Source: BOG-908 sp964250925
GTDB taxonomy: Bacteria > Pseudomonadota > Alphaproteobacteria > Acetobacterales > Acetobacteraceae
Assembly (NCBI GenBank): GCA_964250925.1
Contig: CAXUHU010000120.1
Location: 1-10,302 of the forward strand
Length of the DNA: 10,302 bases
Reading direction: 5' to 3'
Part shown: one piece after another, positions 1 to 6,372 of the stretch
How positions within the stretch are numbered: the stretch's first letter is position 1
Layout of the letters: the number at the start of each line of letters is the position of its first letter
Program-made: the position numbers and the translations under genes
Notes under the pieces: model-generated
What the model was told of the DNA's origin: nothing
The model's database searches: none
Seen by the model: the letters and a program-made list of their open reading frames with translations, nothing else

Positions 1-2
1 GG

Positions 3-74
3 ACGTTCCGCGGCCACGATCCGGATACCGCACCCTTGTTGCGCCAGCGCGGGCTGGACGGCACCGCTGGGTAG
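3..74 (+). CDS. C-terminal tail of a probable M3-family metallopeptidase (partial, cut by window edge)
   Basis: Only the last 23 codons are present, ending in TAG at 72-74. The peptide reads FRGHDPDTAPLLRQRGL and then a short tail. The pattern F-R-G-x-x-P-x(3)-P-L-L-x(2)-R-G-L resembles the extreme C-terminus of M3 zinc oligopeptidases (peptidyl-dipeptidase Dcp and oligopeptidase A relatives), where a Phe-x-Gly-Arg-x-Pro element precedes the last helix. Those enzymes degrade short peptides in the cytoplasm or periplasm. The HExxH catalytic site would lie outside the window. The other two frames also stay open over this short stretch, so the call rests on the motif alone. It runs in the same direction as the next gene, with a 57-nt gap that shows no convincing terminator. 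Confidence 0.5.
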   Translation, partial: TFRGHDPDTAPLLRQRGLDGTAG

Positions 75-131
75 CTCCATCGAGCGTTAACCGGGGCGGT
101 TTATCCTGCCGGGCAGCAGCAAGGCCCCAGG

Positions 132-1514
132 ATGGACCGTTCCGCCCTTCTAGACCGCGGCGCACAGGAATATCGCAACGGCGCGTTTGAGGCGGCTGCG
201 GCCACGTTCGGCCAGATCGTCGCCGCTGCGCCGGCCGATGCGGAAGCGCTAAGCAACCTCGGCGGGGTGCTGAACGCGGCGCAGTGTCACGAGGCAGCCG
301 AGGCAGCGTGCCGGGCCGCGCTGGCAGCCCAGCCAGGCTATTGGGCGGCGTTGGCCAACCTGGCGACCGCCCTACACCGGCAACATAGGCAAGACGAGGC
401 TGTGCCGGCCTACGTAGCGGCGCTGAACGCCAACCCGGGCCACGTGGCGAGCTGGACCAACCTTGGTGTCGCACTGACCGATCAGTGGCGCATGGAGGGC
501 GCTCTGGCGGCCCACGATGCGGCGATCAGGCTGGCACCTCACGACCCGGAGGTGCGCAACAATCGCTCGTTGGCGTTGCTGAGCGCCGGCGACTACGCGC
601 AGGGTTTTGCTGAGTTCGAGTGGCGCTGGCGCTGCCCCGGAATGAAGCCGCATGGGATGACGGCACCGCAGTGGCTCGGCGGGCCTGCGGCCGGCCGGGT
701 GATCTTGCTGCACGATGAGGGCGGGTTCGGCGATACGCTGCACTTCGTCCGCTACGCGCCGCTGCTCGCCGAACGTGGCGTGAGCATCGTGTTGCGCGTG
801 CAGGCGCCGTTGGCGCGTCTGCTGCGCCGGTGTTTCCCGCAACTCGCCATCACCGCCGATGACGAGCCGTTGCCCGCACACGACCTGCACTGCCCCATGC
901 TGAGCTTGGCGCATGTGTTTGACACCTGTCTGGAAACGGTGCCGGCGAACGCTCCCTACTTGACGCCCAGCGAAAATGGCTTGCGGCGCTGGCGCGACTG
1001 TCTGGCTGCCGACCGGGACGGCGCCACCGTGTCGGTCGGTCTGGTCTGGGCCGGCTCGCCGCGTCTGGGCATGCCGCAGGCGCGGGCGATGAACCTGCGA
1101 CGGTCCATAGGCCTCGCCGGCTTGGCGCCGCTGGCCAAGGTGGCCGGCGTTCACCTCGTCAGCCTGCAACATGGGCCGGCCGGAGCAGACACGCCGCCGC
1201 CGGGCCTGTCGCTGTTCGATCCGATGGCGAAGATGGTCGATTTCGAGGACACCGCCTCACTGGTCGCCGCACTCGACCTGGTCATCACGGTCGACAGTGC
1301 GGTGGCACATCTCGCCGGGGCGCTGGGCCGGCCGGTCTGGGTGCTGTCTCGTTACGATGCGTGCTGGCGCTGGTTGGCCGGACGACAGGACAGCCCGTGG
1401 TATCCAACGCTGCGGCTCTACCGCCAGCCCCGCCCAGGCGACTGGGATCAGGTGCTGGCCGAGGTGGCTCGCGACCTGGCTGCGTTCACGGCCAAAGCCA
1501 GGCCGCACCCCTGA
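132..1514 (+). CDS. TPR-repeat protein with C-terminal glycosyltransferase-like (GT9/GT41-type) domain
   Basis: A 460-residue cytoplasmic protein. Residues about 5-165 form four to five tetratricopeptide repeats with regular 34-residue spacing (Leu-Gly/Leu-Ala and Ala-Pro marks, e.g. WTNLGVAL at 108-115). They are followed by the linker EFEWRWRCPG. Residues about 188-450 resemble the GT-B half seen in TPR-containing glycosyltransferases and ADP-heptose:LPS heptosyltransferases: HDEGGFGDTLHFVRYAP (194-210), VGLVWAGSP (302-310), DSAVAHLAGALG (388-399) and DSPWYPTLRLYRQ (420-432). Such proteins probably transfer a sugar to protein or polysaccharide acceptors, but donor and acceptor cannot be read from sequence. 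The ATG at 132 has only a weak upstream purine run (AAGG at 121-124). The last 29 bp overlap the end of the convergent fructokinase gene. A peptide-binding TPR protein without enzymatic activity is the alternative. Confidence 0.85.
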   Translation: MDRSALLDRGAQEYRNGAFEAAAATFGQIVAAAPADAEALSNLGGVLNAAQCHEAAEAACRAALAAQPGYWAALANLATALHRQHRQDEAVPAYVAALNANPGHVASWTNLGVALTDQWRMEGALAAHDAAIRLAPHDPEVRNNRSLALLSAGDYAQGFAEFEWRWRCPGMKPHGMTAPQWLGGPAAGRVILLHDEGGFGDTLHFVRYAPLLAERGVSIVLRVQAPLARLLRRCFPQLAITADDEPLPAHDLHCPMLSLAHVFDTCLETVPANAPYLTPSENGLRRWRDCLAADRDGATVSVGLVWAGSPRLGMPQARAMNLRRSIGLAGLAPLAKVAGVHLVSLQHGPAGADTPPPGLSLFDPMAKMVDFEDTASLVAALDLVITVDSAVAHLAGALGRPVWVLSRYDACWRWLAGRQDSPWYPTLRLYRQPRPGDWDQVLAEVARDLAAFTAKARPHP

Positions 1515-2379
1515 CGCCGGAGCTGTCGCCATGCAGGTTGGGCAGGATCGGGGTGGCGGCGCCATCGGCCAGAACATGTCGCCGCATCAGGTCCGGCACC
1601 GCTTCGTACAGGTGCGCCATGGCGGACAGGCCGCCCCCGATGACGATGACGTCGGGGTCCAGGATGTTCACCACCACGGCCAAGCCGCGCGCCACGCGGT
1701 CGGCGTGGCGTGCCAGGGCTGCGGCAGCGCGGGGCTCGCCCTCTGCCGCACGCGCCGGAATGGTGCTGGCGTCTGCGTGACCGGGACCGTCGCACTCGGC
1801 GGCCAGCGAGGGGCCGGCGATGTAGCGTTCCAGACAGCCGGCGTTGCCGCAGAAGCAGGGGCGCAGCGGCAAGTCCGCACCCTCCGCCCAGGGCAGCGGC
1901 GTGTGGCCCCATTCCCCGGCAATGCGGTGCCGGCCCGGCAGCAACCGGCCGCCGGAGACGATGCCGGCGCCGCAGCCGGTGCCCAGGATCACCCCGAACA
2001 CCACGCCGTAGCCGGCGCCCGCGCCGTCGGCCGCTTCGGACAGCGCAAAGCAGTTGGCATCATTTTCCACCCGCACCGGCCGACCGAGCACGGCCGCCAT
2101 GTCGCGGTCGAAAGCCTGGCCGTTCAGCCAGACCGAGTTGGCGTTGCGCACCAGCCCGGTCGCCGGGCCGATCGCACCGGGAATACCCAGTCCGATGCTG
2201 CAGGTCTCACCGGTCGCGGTCTCGGCGGCAGCCACCAGGCCAGCCACCGTCTGCAGCGCGGCCGCATAGGTGCGGGGGTTCGGAACGCGTCGCCGCAGTT
2301 TCACGGTTCCGTCCGGGGCCAGCACGACGATCTCGATCTTGGTGCCGCCGAAATCGACTCCGATACGATGGCCCGTCAT
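1486..2379 (-). CDS. mak: ROK-family fructokinase, Mak type
   Basis: A 297-residue ATP-dependent sugar kinase, most like E. coli Mak, which phosphorylates fructose to fructose-6-phosphate. Visible marks are the phosphate-binding loop DFGGTK (9-14), IPGAIGP (66-72), NANSVWLNGQ (79-88), ENDANC (105-110, with D107 as probable catalytic base), the second glycine loop LGTGCGAG (132-139) and EWGH (156-159). The ROK zinc site is complete: H159 plus C175, C177 and C182 in CFCGNAGC. DPDVIVIGGG lies at 241-250. The C-terminus HGDSSGVRGAAWLWP matches the ending I recall for Mak almost residue for residue. The ATG at 2379 overlaps the radA stop as ATGA, so translation is probably coupled. Reading on upstream in the same frame only reads through radA. 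Other ROK sugar kinases such as NagK are less likely, and the true substrate needs an assay. Confidence 0.87.
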   Translation of the reverse strand: MTGHRIGVDFGGTKIEIVVLAPDGTVKLRRRVPNPRTYAAALQTVAGLVAAAETATGETCSIGLGIPGAIGPATGLVRNANSVWLNGQAFDRDMAAVLGRPVRVENDANCFALSEAADGAGAGYGVVFGVILGTGCGAGIVSGGRLLPGRHRIAGEWGHTPLPWAEGADLPLRPCFCGNAGCLERYIAGPSLAAECDGPGHADASTIPARAAEGEPRAAAALARHADRVARGLAVVVNILDPDVIVIGGGLSAMAHLYEAVPDLMRRHVLADGAATPILPNLHGDSSGVRGAAWLWP

Positions 2380-3749
2380 GGACGATCGTTCCCGAACTGC
2401 TCCACCAAGTCGGCCAGGTGTCCGATCTCGTCCAGGCGCAACCCGTCGGCCACCGGCGCCCGACCGCCGCGCGCCACGCGCCGCGGCAATACGGCACGCT
2501 CGAACCCCAGCTTCTGCGCCTCCTTCAGCCGCGCGTCGCCCTGGGCCACTTGGCGCACCTCGCCCGACAGGCCTACCTCGCCAAAATAGACGGTACTGGC
2601 ATCGGTGGGCGTGTTCGTCGCTGCCGAAGCCAGGGCTGCGGCAACGGCCAGGTCGGCGGCGGGCTCGGTGATGCGCAGGCCGCCAGCCACGTTGAGGAAC
2701 ACGTCCGAGCCGGACAGGCGCAAGCCGCAGCGCGTTTCCAACACGGCCAGCAGCATGGACAGCCGGCCGCCGTCCCAGCCTACCACGCTGCGGCGTGGTG
2801 ATCCGCTCGCGTTGGGCGCCAGCAGGGCCTGCACCTCCAGCAGCACGGGCCGCGTGCCCTCCAATCCCGCGAACACCGCACTGCCGGCGATGTTGCCGCG
2901 GCGTTCTGCCAGGAACAGGGCGGACGGGTTTGCCACCTCGGCCAAGCCGCGGTCGGTCATCTCGAACACGCCGATCTCGTCGGTGGCGCCGAACCGGTTC
3001 TTCGTGCCGCGCAGGATGCGGAACTGGTGCCCGCGGTCGCCCTCGAAGTGCAGCACGGCATCCACCATGTGCTCCAGCACGCGAGGGCCGGCCAGCGTGC
3101 CTTCCTTGGTCACGTGGCCAACCAGAATTACTGAAAAACCGCGCTGCTTGGCCAGGCGGATCAGCTCGAAGCCGGCCTGGCGCACCTGCGTCACCGTGCC
3201 CGGCGCACTCTCCACCGTGTCCAGCCACATGGTCTGGATGCTGTCGATCACCACCATGGCCAGGTCGCGCTCGCTTTCCAGGGCGCCTGCGATGTCGCGC
3301 ACGCTGATCGTTGCCGCCAGTTCGAGCGGTGCGGCCTCGAGCCCGAGCCGGCGCGCGCGCAGGCGTATCTGATCGATGGCTTCTTCGCCCGAGATATACA
3401 GCACGCGGCGCCCAGCACGGCTGAGGGCGGCCGCCGCCTGGAGCATCAGGGTGGATTTGCCGATGCCCGGGTCACCGCCCACCAGCACGGCGGAAGCTGC
3501 GACCAACCCGCCCCCCAGCACGCGGTCCAGCTCGCCTATGCCGGTCAGCAGGCGCGGCGGCGGTTCGGCCTGTCCCGCCAGGCCCACGAAGGCGACACGG
3601 CCGCCTGGCTTGCGGGCGGGACCAGGGCGCGCCTCTGCCTGCTCCTCGACGATGGTATTCCATTCGCCGCAGCTCTCGCAGCGTCCGGCCCATTTGGAGG
3701 TGACCGCGCCGCAGGATTGGCAGACGAAGCGGGCAACGGGTTTAGCCAA
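2376..3749 (-). CDS. radA: DNA repair protein RadA (Sms)
   Basis: A 457-residue cytoplasmic ATPase, usual length for RadA, that processes recombination intermediates and promotes branch migration alongside RecA. Domains in order: a four-cysteine zinc finger (C10, C13, C24, C27), a RecA-like core with Walker A GGDPGIGKST (91-100) and Walker B MVVIDS (165-170), the RadA-specific KNRFG motif (250-254), and a C-terminal Lon-like domain from about residue 280, with GEVGLSGEVRQ at 380-390. The protein starts MAKPVARFVC, the usual RadA start, but the codon is TTG (3749-3747). No ATG or GTG lies in the few codons upstream and no Shine-Dalgarno is visible. An 8-bp hairpin sits just before the start. 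The gene lies 57 nt after the VOC gene and overlaps mak by 4 nt. In many alphaproteobacteria cvpA follows radA; here it is a sugar kinase. Confidence 0.97.
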   Translation of the reverse strand: MAKPVARFVCQSCGAVTSKWAGRCESCGEWNTIVEEQAEARPGPARKPGGRVAFVGLAGQAEPPPRLLTGIGELDRVLGGGLVAASAVLVGGDPGIGKSTLMLQAAAALSRAGRRVLYISGEEAIDQIRLRARRLGLEAAPLELAATISVRDIAGALESERDLAMVVIDSIQTMWLDTVESAPGTVTQVRQAGFELIRLAKQRGFSVILVGHVTKEGTLAGPRVLEHMVDAVLHFEGDRGHQFRILRGTKNRFGATDEIGVFEMTDRGLAEVANPSALFLAERRGNIAGSAVFAGLEGTRPVLLEVQALLAPNASGSPRRSVVGWDGGRLSMLLAVLETRCGLRLSGSDVFLNVAGGLRITEPAADLAVAAALASAATNTPTDASTVYFGEVGLSGEVRQVAQGDARLKEAQKLGFERAVLPRRVARGGRAPVADGLRLDEIGHLADLVEQFGNDRP

Positions 3750-3753
3750 TCGA

Positions 3754-3784
3754 CGTGCCGCGTCGGCTGGCGCTAGGCGGCACG
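3754..3784 (-). promoter_or_regulatory. 8-bp perfect inverted repeat just upstream of the radA TTG start
   Basis: CGTGCCGC (3754-3761) and GCGGCACG (3777-3784) are exact reverse complements separated by 15 nt. In the mRNA of the minus-strand operon the hairpin would end 4 nt before the radA start codon, covering where a ribosome site should be. There is no T-tract, so it is unlikely to be an intrinsic terminator. A role in limiting radA translation, or as a processing site, is inference. GC-rich stems of this length can also arise by chance. Confidence 0.35.
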
Positions 3785-3806
3785 CAGCGGCTCGGCCAAC
3801 GTCAGC

Positions 3807-4205
3807 TTATCGCCCCCCCGGCGGCAAGGCCTGGCAGAACCGCAACGTGTAGCCGTCCGGATCCACCACCTCGAAGCCCACGTGGCCCACGCGCTCGCCA
3901 TCCTCCTCGCGCCATACCTCCTCCATCGGGCGGTGCAGGCGGGCGCCGTAGGCTTCCACGCCGCTCAGCACGGCTTCGGCGTCTTGCGTCCACAGCACCA
4001 GCAGCACGCCACGGCCGAACGGATAGTCCAGCGGCGCCAACCCATCGTCCACGCCCTCGACGATCTCGATCGAAACGCCATCGCGCTCCAGCTCGGCGCG
4101 GCGCTGTTCGGGAGCGTAGCGCATCGTCGTGAAGCCCAGCACGTCGGTGTAGAAGCGCAGCGAGCGAGCGAAACCGGTGCAGGCCAGGCGAACGGCGAGA
4201 CTCAT
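3807..4205 (-). CDS. VOC-superfamily (glyoxalase/bleomycin-resistance fold) protein
   Basis: A 132-residue cytoplasmic protein with the paired beta-alpha-beta-beta-beta architecture of the vicinal oxygen chelate superfamily. The first module contains FARSLRFYTDVLGF (12-25), the usual helix entry of VOC proteins. The second ends in HVGFEVVDPDGYTLRF (108-123), corresponding to the common V-x-D-P-D-G-N motif. In metal-using members a His or Gln lies in the first strand and a Glu two residues past the DPDG turn. Here these positions appear to be Arg/Leu (6-7) and Arg (122), so a glyoxalase I or dioxygenase activity looks doubtful, and ligand binding of the bleomycin-resistance type is possible. 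The family is too diverse for a substrate. The ATG at 4205 follows the upstream gene by 9 nt in the same direction, so it is probably cotranscribed. Confidence 0.85.
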   Translation of the reverse strand: MSLAVRLACTGFARSLRFYTDVLGFTTMRYAPEQRRAELERDGVSIEIVEGVDDGLAPLDYPFGRGVLLVLWTQDAEAVLSGVEAYGARLHRPMEEVWREEDGERVGHVGFEVVDPDGYTLRFCQALPPGGR

Positions 4206-4214
4206 GACGGCCGT

Positions 4215-4739
4215 TCAGCGCGGTATCAGGCTCAGCACGGCTTGCGGCGGCGACGGCGCGGTGGAGACCAGCACGTGCATCGGTTTGCCGCCCAAGGTGA
4301 CGCTGTAGGCGGTCTGCTGCACGCCCGGGCGGCCTTTCGGATCGGCCTCGACGCCCAGCGGGGTCAGCGTGATGCGGTTTTCCTGCGCCGCCTGGCCCAG
4401 CACGGCCAACACCTGTTTAGGTTCGGCCTGCTCGGTCACCGCCTCGCAGCCGCCGTCGTCGATCGACACCAGGGCAAGTTTGGTGGCCTGGTAGCTGACG
4501 TCGAACACCTGCCCGTGGCGGCCGGCGAGAAAGGCATCGCGCGCGGCGGCCGGCATCTGCGGGGCGCCTTGCTGCACCAGAAAGCCGCGCATGGCAGCCA
4601 CGTCGCCGGCAAAGTGCAGGCAGGTGGCGCCGAACAGGCCCACAACCTGATCGGCGGCGCTGCTCTGTTCGGGCTGCGGCTGGGCCAGTGCGGGGGCGGC
4701 CGCGAGAACAGCCATGCATACAGCAAAACATTTCCGCAC
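4215..4739 (-). CDS. Small exported (periplasmic) protein of unknown function
   Basis: A 174-residue protein with a classical Sec signal peptide: basic MRK, a hydrophobic core to about residue 17, and ALA|Q as the likely cleavage site after residue 19. There is no lipobox, so a soluble periplasmic protein is expected. The mature part has two cysteines (C40 and C98, the latter in SIDDGGC) that could form a disulfide, and no transmembrane segment. It faintly resembles the small exported proteins annotated as the NMCC_0638 family (GQVFDVSYQATKLALVS, 76-92), but I would not assign it on that. The start is GTG, supported by a strong Shine-Dalgarno. Being directly downstream of mlaEF, where other bacteria place MlaC/MlaB components, it could assist lipid transport; that is inference only. 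Confidence 0.82.
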   Translation of the reverse strand: MRKCFAVCMAVLAAAPALAQPQPEQSSAADQVVGLFGATCLHFAGDVAAMRGFLVQQGAPQMPAAARDAFLAGRHGQVFDVSYQATKLALVSIDDGGCEAVTEQAEPKQVLAVLGQAAQENRITLTPLGVEADPKGRPGVQQTAYSVTLGGKPMHVLVSTAPSPPQAVLSLIPR

Positions 4740-4747
4740 CGTGAAAA

Positions 4748-4753
4748 CTCCTC
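4748..4753 (-). promoter_or_regulatory. Strong Shine-Dalgarno fixing the GTG start of the exported protein
   Basis: On the minus strand this reads GAGGAG, 8 nt before the GTG at 4739-4737. It is the best ribosome site inside the minus-strand operon. It fixes the GTG start, which gives a complete signal peptide, over the internal ATG at codon 9, which would cut the signal short. Confidence 0.8.
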
Positions 4754-4792
4754 ACAAATCTCGCCTGACGACGGGCCGCTGGGACCTGACGC

Positions 4793-5566
4793 CTATTTCC
4801 GCAGCTCCATCTGGATCGGCCCCTCGCGCCTTCCATGGGTGAACTGGTCCACCAGCGCGTTGCCGCTGTCCAGCAGATGCGCCGCCTCTCCCTGCCACAC
4901 CAGGCGACCGCCGAACAGCATGGCAGCCTGGTCGCCGATGCGCACGGCGCTGGCCATGTCGTGGGTGATGGCAATGGCGGTGCTGCCCAGCGTTCGTACG
5001 CAATCAACGATCAACCCGTCGATCACGGCGCCCATGATGGGGTCCAGGCCGGTCGTAGGCTCATCGAAGAAGAGGATCTCCGGCCGGGCCGCAATGGCGC
5101 GCGCCAGCCCCACGCGCTTCTGCATGCCGCCTGACAGCTCGGCCGGCTGCAGGTCGCCCACGCTCGCGGCCAACCCCACCTGGGCCAGGATCTCGCCGGC
5201 CCTGCTTTGGGCCTGATTGCGGGGCGTGCCTTCGGCCAGCAGCTTGAAGGCGACGTTCTCCCAAACCGGCAGGCTGTCGAACAGCGCGCCGTTCTGGAAC
5301 AGCATGCCGATCTCGGCACGCCGTGCGGCCCGGTCCGCGTGGTCCAGACGGGCCAGGTCCTGCCCGTCGATCTCGATGGTGCCCTCGTCGGGCTCAATGA
5401 TGCCGAGGATGCATTTCAGCAGCACCGACTTGCCGGTGCCCGACCCGCCGATCACCACCATCGACGTTCCGGTAGGCACGTCGAGGTCGATACCGTCCAG
5501 CACCTGCTTGCCGGCAAACGCCTTGCGCAGCCCGCGCACGCGTATCTTGGGAGCGGTTCCGCTCAT
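4793..5566 (-). CDS. mlaF: MlaF-type ABC transporter ATP-binding protein (phospholipid / outer-membrane asymmetry)
   Basis: A 257-residue cytoplasmic ATPase that pairs with the MlaE permease and powers phospholipid movement between inner and outer membranes. Motifs are complete: Walker A GGSGTGKS (40-47), Q-loop LFQNGALFDS (89-98, Q91), signature LSGGMQ (144-149), Walker B ILFFDEP (164-170), D-loop TGLDP (172-176) and switch His in THD (H202). NGALFDSLPVWENVAF and LSGGMQKRVGLARA are characteristic of the Mla/Ttg2A/Mkl branch of ABC ATPases. The ATG at 5566 overlaps the mlaE stop by 4 nt (ATGA); no separate Shine-Dalgarno is evident, which fits translational coupling. The MCE-domain partner mlaD is not in the window; in many alphaproteobacteria it is encoded elsewhere. 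Confidence 0.95.
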   Translation of the reverse strand: MSGTAPKIRVRGLRKAFAGKQVLDGIDLDVPTGTSMVVIGGSGTGKSVLLKCILGIIEPDEGTIEIDGQDLARLDHADRAARRAEIGMLFQNGALFDSLPVWENVAFKLLAEGTPRNQAQSRAGEILAQVGLAASVGDLQPAELSGGMQKRVGLARAIAARPEILFFDEPTTGLDPIMGAVIDGLIVDCVRTLGSTAIAITHDMASAVRIGDQAAMLFGGRLVWQGEAAHLLDSGNALVDQFTHGRREGPIQMELRK

Positions 5567-6348
5567 CGCGAGAAGAACAATTCGGTCAGCACGTAGTCGA
5601 ACGCCAGGATCAGGATGCTGGCGGAGACCACGGCCGAGGTGGTGGCTGCCCCCACGCCCTGCGCCCCGCCCCGGCTGTTGTATCCGTGGTAGCAGCCCAT
5701 CAGCGCCACGATCACGCCGAACACCGCCGCCTTGGCCAGGCTGAGCGCCACGTCGCTGACGTTGAGGAAGTTGAGCGAGCTCGCGATGTAGCTGTGCGGG
5801 TTGAAGCCAAGCTTGGCCGTGGCCACCAGGAAGCCGCCCGCCACGCCCAGCACGTCGGCCACCAGAACCAGCAACGGCAATGCGAGCAGGCCGGCCAGCA
5901 GTCGGGGTGCCACCAGGTATTTCATCGGATCGGTGGAGAGCGTGCGCAACGCGTCGATCTGGTCGGTCACCCGCATGGTGCCCAACTCGGCCGCCATCGC
6001 GGCACCCACGCGGCCGGCCACCATCAGGCCGGCCAGCACGGGAGCCAACTCGCGCACTACGGAGATGAGCACGATGTTGGCGATGGCACTGGTGGCGCCG
6101 TAGCGCGAGAAACCGGTGTAGGATTGCAGCGCGATCACCATGCCGGAGAACACGGCTGTCAGTGCCACGACGGGCAGGCTGAAATAGGCGAAGTCGATGA
6201 AGTTCCGCCAAAACAGGCGGCCGTAGAAGGGTGGTCGCACCAGATGCGAGAAGCCGGCGGCGCCGAAGATCACGACGCGCCCAGCGCCGCCCAGCATGCC
6301 GAGAATAAGGCGGCCCAGGCCGCCCGGCAGGCCGAGTATGGCGTTCAC
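5563..6348 (-). CDS. mlaE: MlaE-type ABC transporter permease (phospholipid transport)
   Basis: A 261-residue inner-membrane protein, usual length for MlaE. It has an amphipathic N-terminal region (1-45) and about five hydrophobic segments (roughly 52-75, 88-112, 145-172, 200-220 and 235-258). The family signature is clear: SVVRELAPVLAGLMVAGRVG (96-115), followed by AAMAAELGTMRVTDQIDAL (116-134). MlaE forms the transmembrane dimer that binds phospholipid handed over by the MCE ring (MlaD) and is driven by MlaF. The chosen start is GTG at 6348, 24 nt after the alr stop, with no strong Shine-Dalgarno. A short out-of-frame ATG reading (ATGAGCCAGCCGTGA) overlaps this start. A start slightly upstream of 6348 cannot be excluded. 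Confidence 0.94.
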   Translation of the reverse strand: MNAILGLPGGLGRLILGMLGGAGRVVIFGAAGFSHLVRPPFYGRLFWRNFIDFAYFSLPVVALTAVFSGMVIALQSYTGFSRYGATSAIANIVLISVVRELAPVLAGLMVAGRVGAAMAAELGTMRVTDQIDALRTLSTDPMKYLVAPRLLAGLLALPLLVLVADVLGVAGGFLVATAKLGFNPHSYIASSLNFLNVSDVALSLAKAAVFGVIVALMGCYHGYNSRGGAQGVGAATTSAVVSASILILAFDYVLTELFFSR

Positions 6349-6372
6349 GGCTGGCTCATTCTGCGAGGGTGC

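Noticed and set aside
90..115. Intrinsic terminator after the partial peptidase gene
   Set aside because: The best stem (GGCGG with CTGCC) is 5 bp with a G-T wobble and has no T-tract.
1171..2589. Long plus-strand ORF (472 codons) opposite mak and radA
   Set aside because: His/Gln/Gly/Ala-rich product typical of the antisense of GC-rich genes, with no domain. It overlaps three well-supported genes.
2380..3228. N-terminal extension of the fructokinase frame, giving 580 codons
   Set aside because: The extension reads radA in another frame. The ATG at 2379 gives the exact ROK N-terminus and the ATGA overlap.
3882..5216. Plus-strand ORF (444 codons) opposite the VOC, exported-protein and mlaF genes
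   Set aside because: Antisense shadow with His/Gln-rich composition and no family features.
5567..6211. N-terminal extension of the mlaF frame, giving 472 codons
   Set aside because: It lies within mlaE in another frame. MlaF is complete from 5566.
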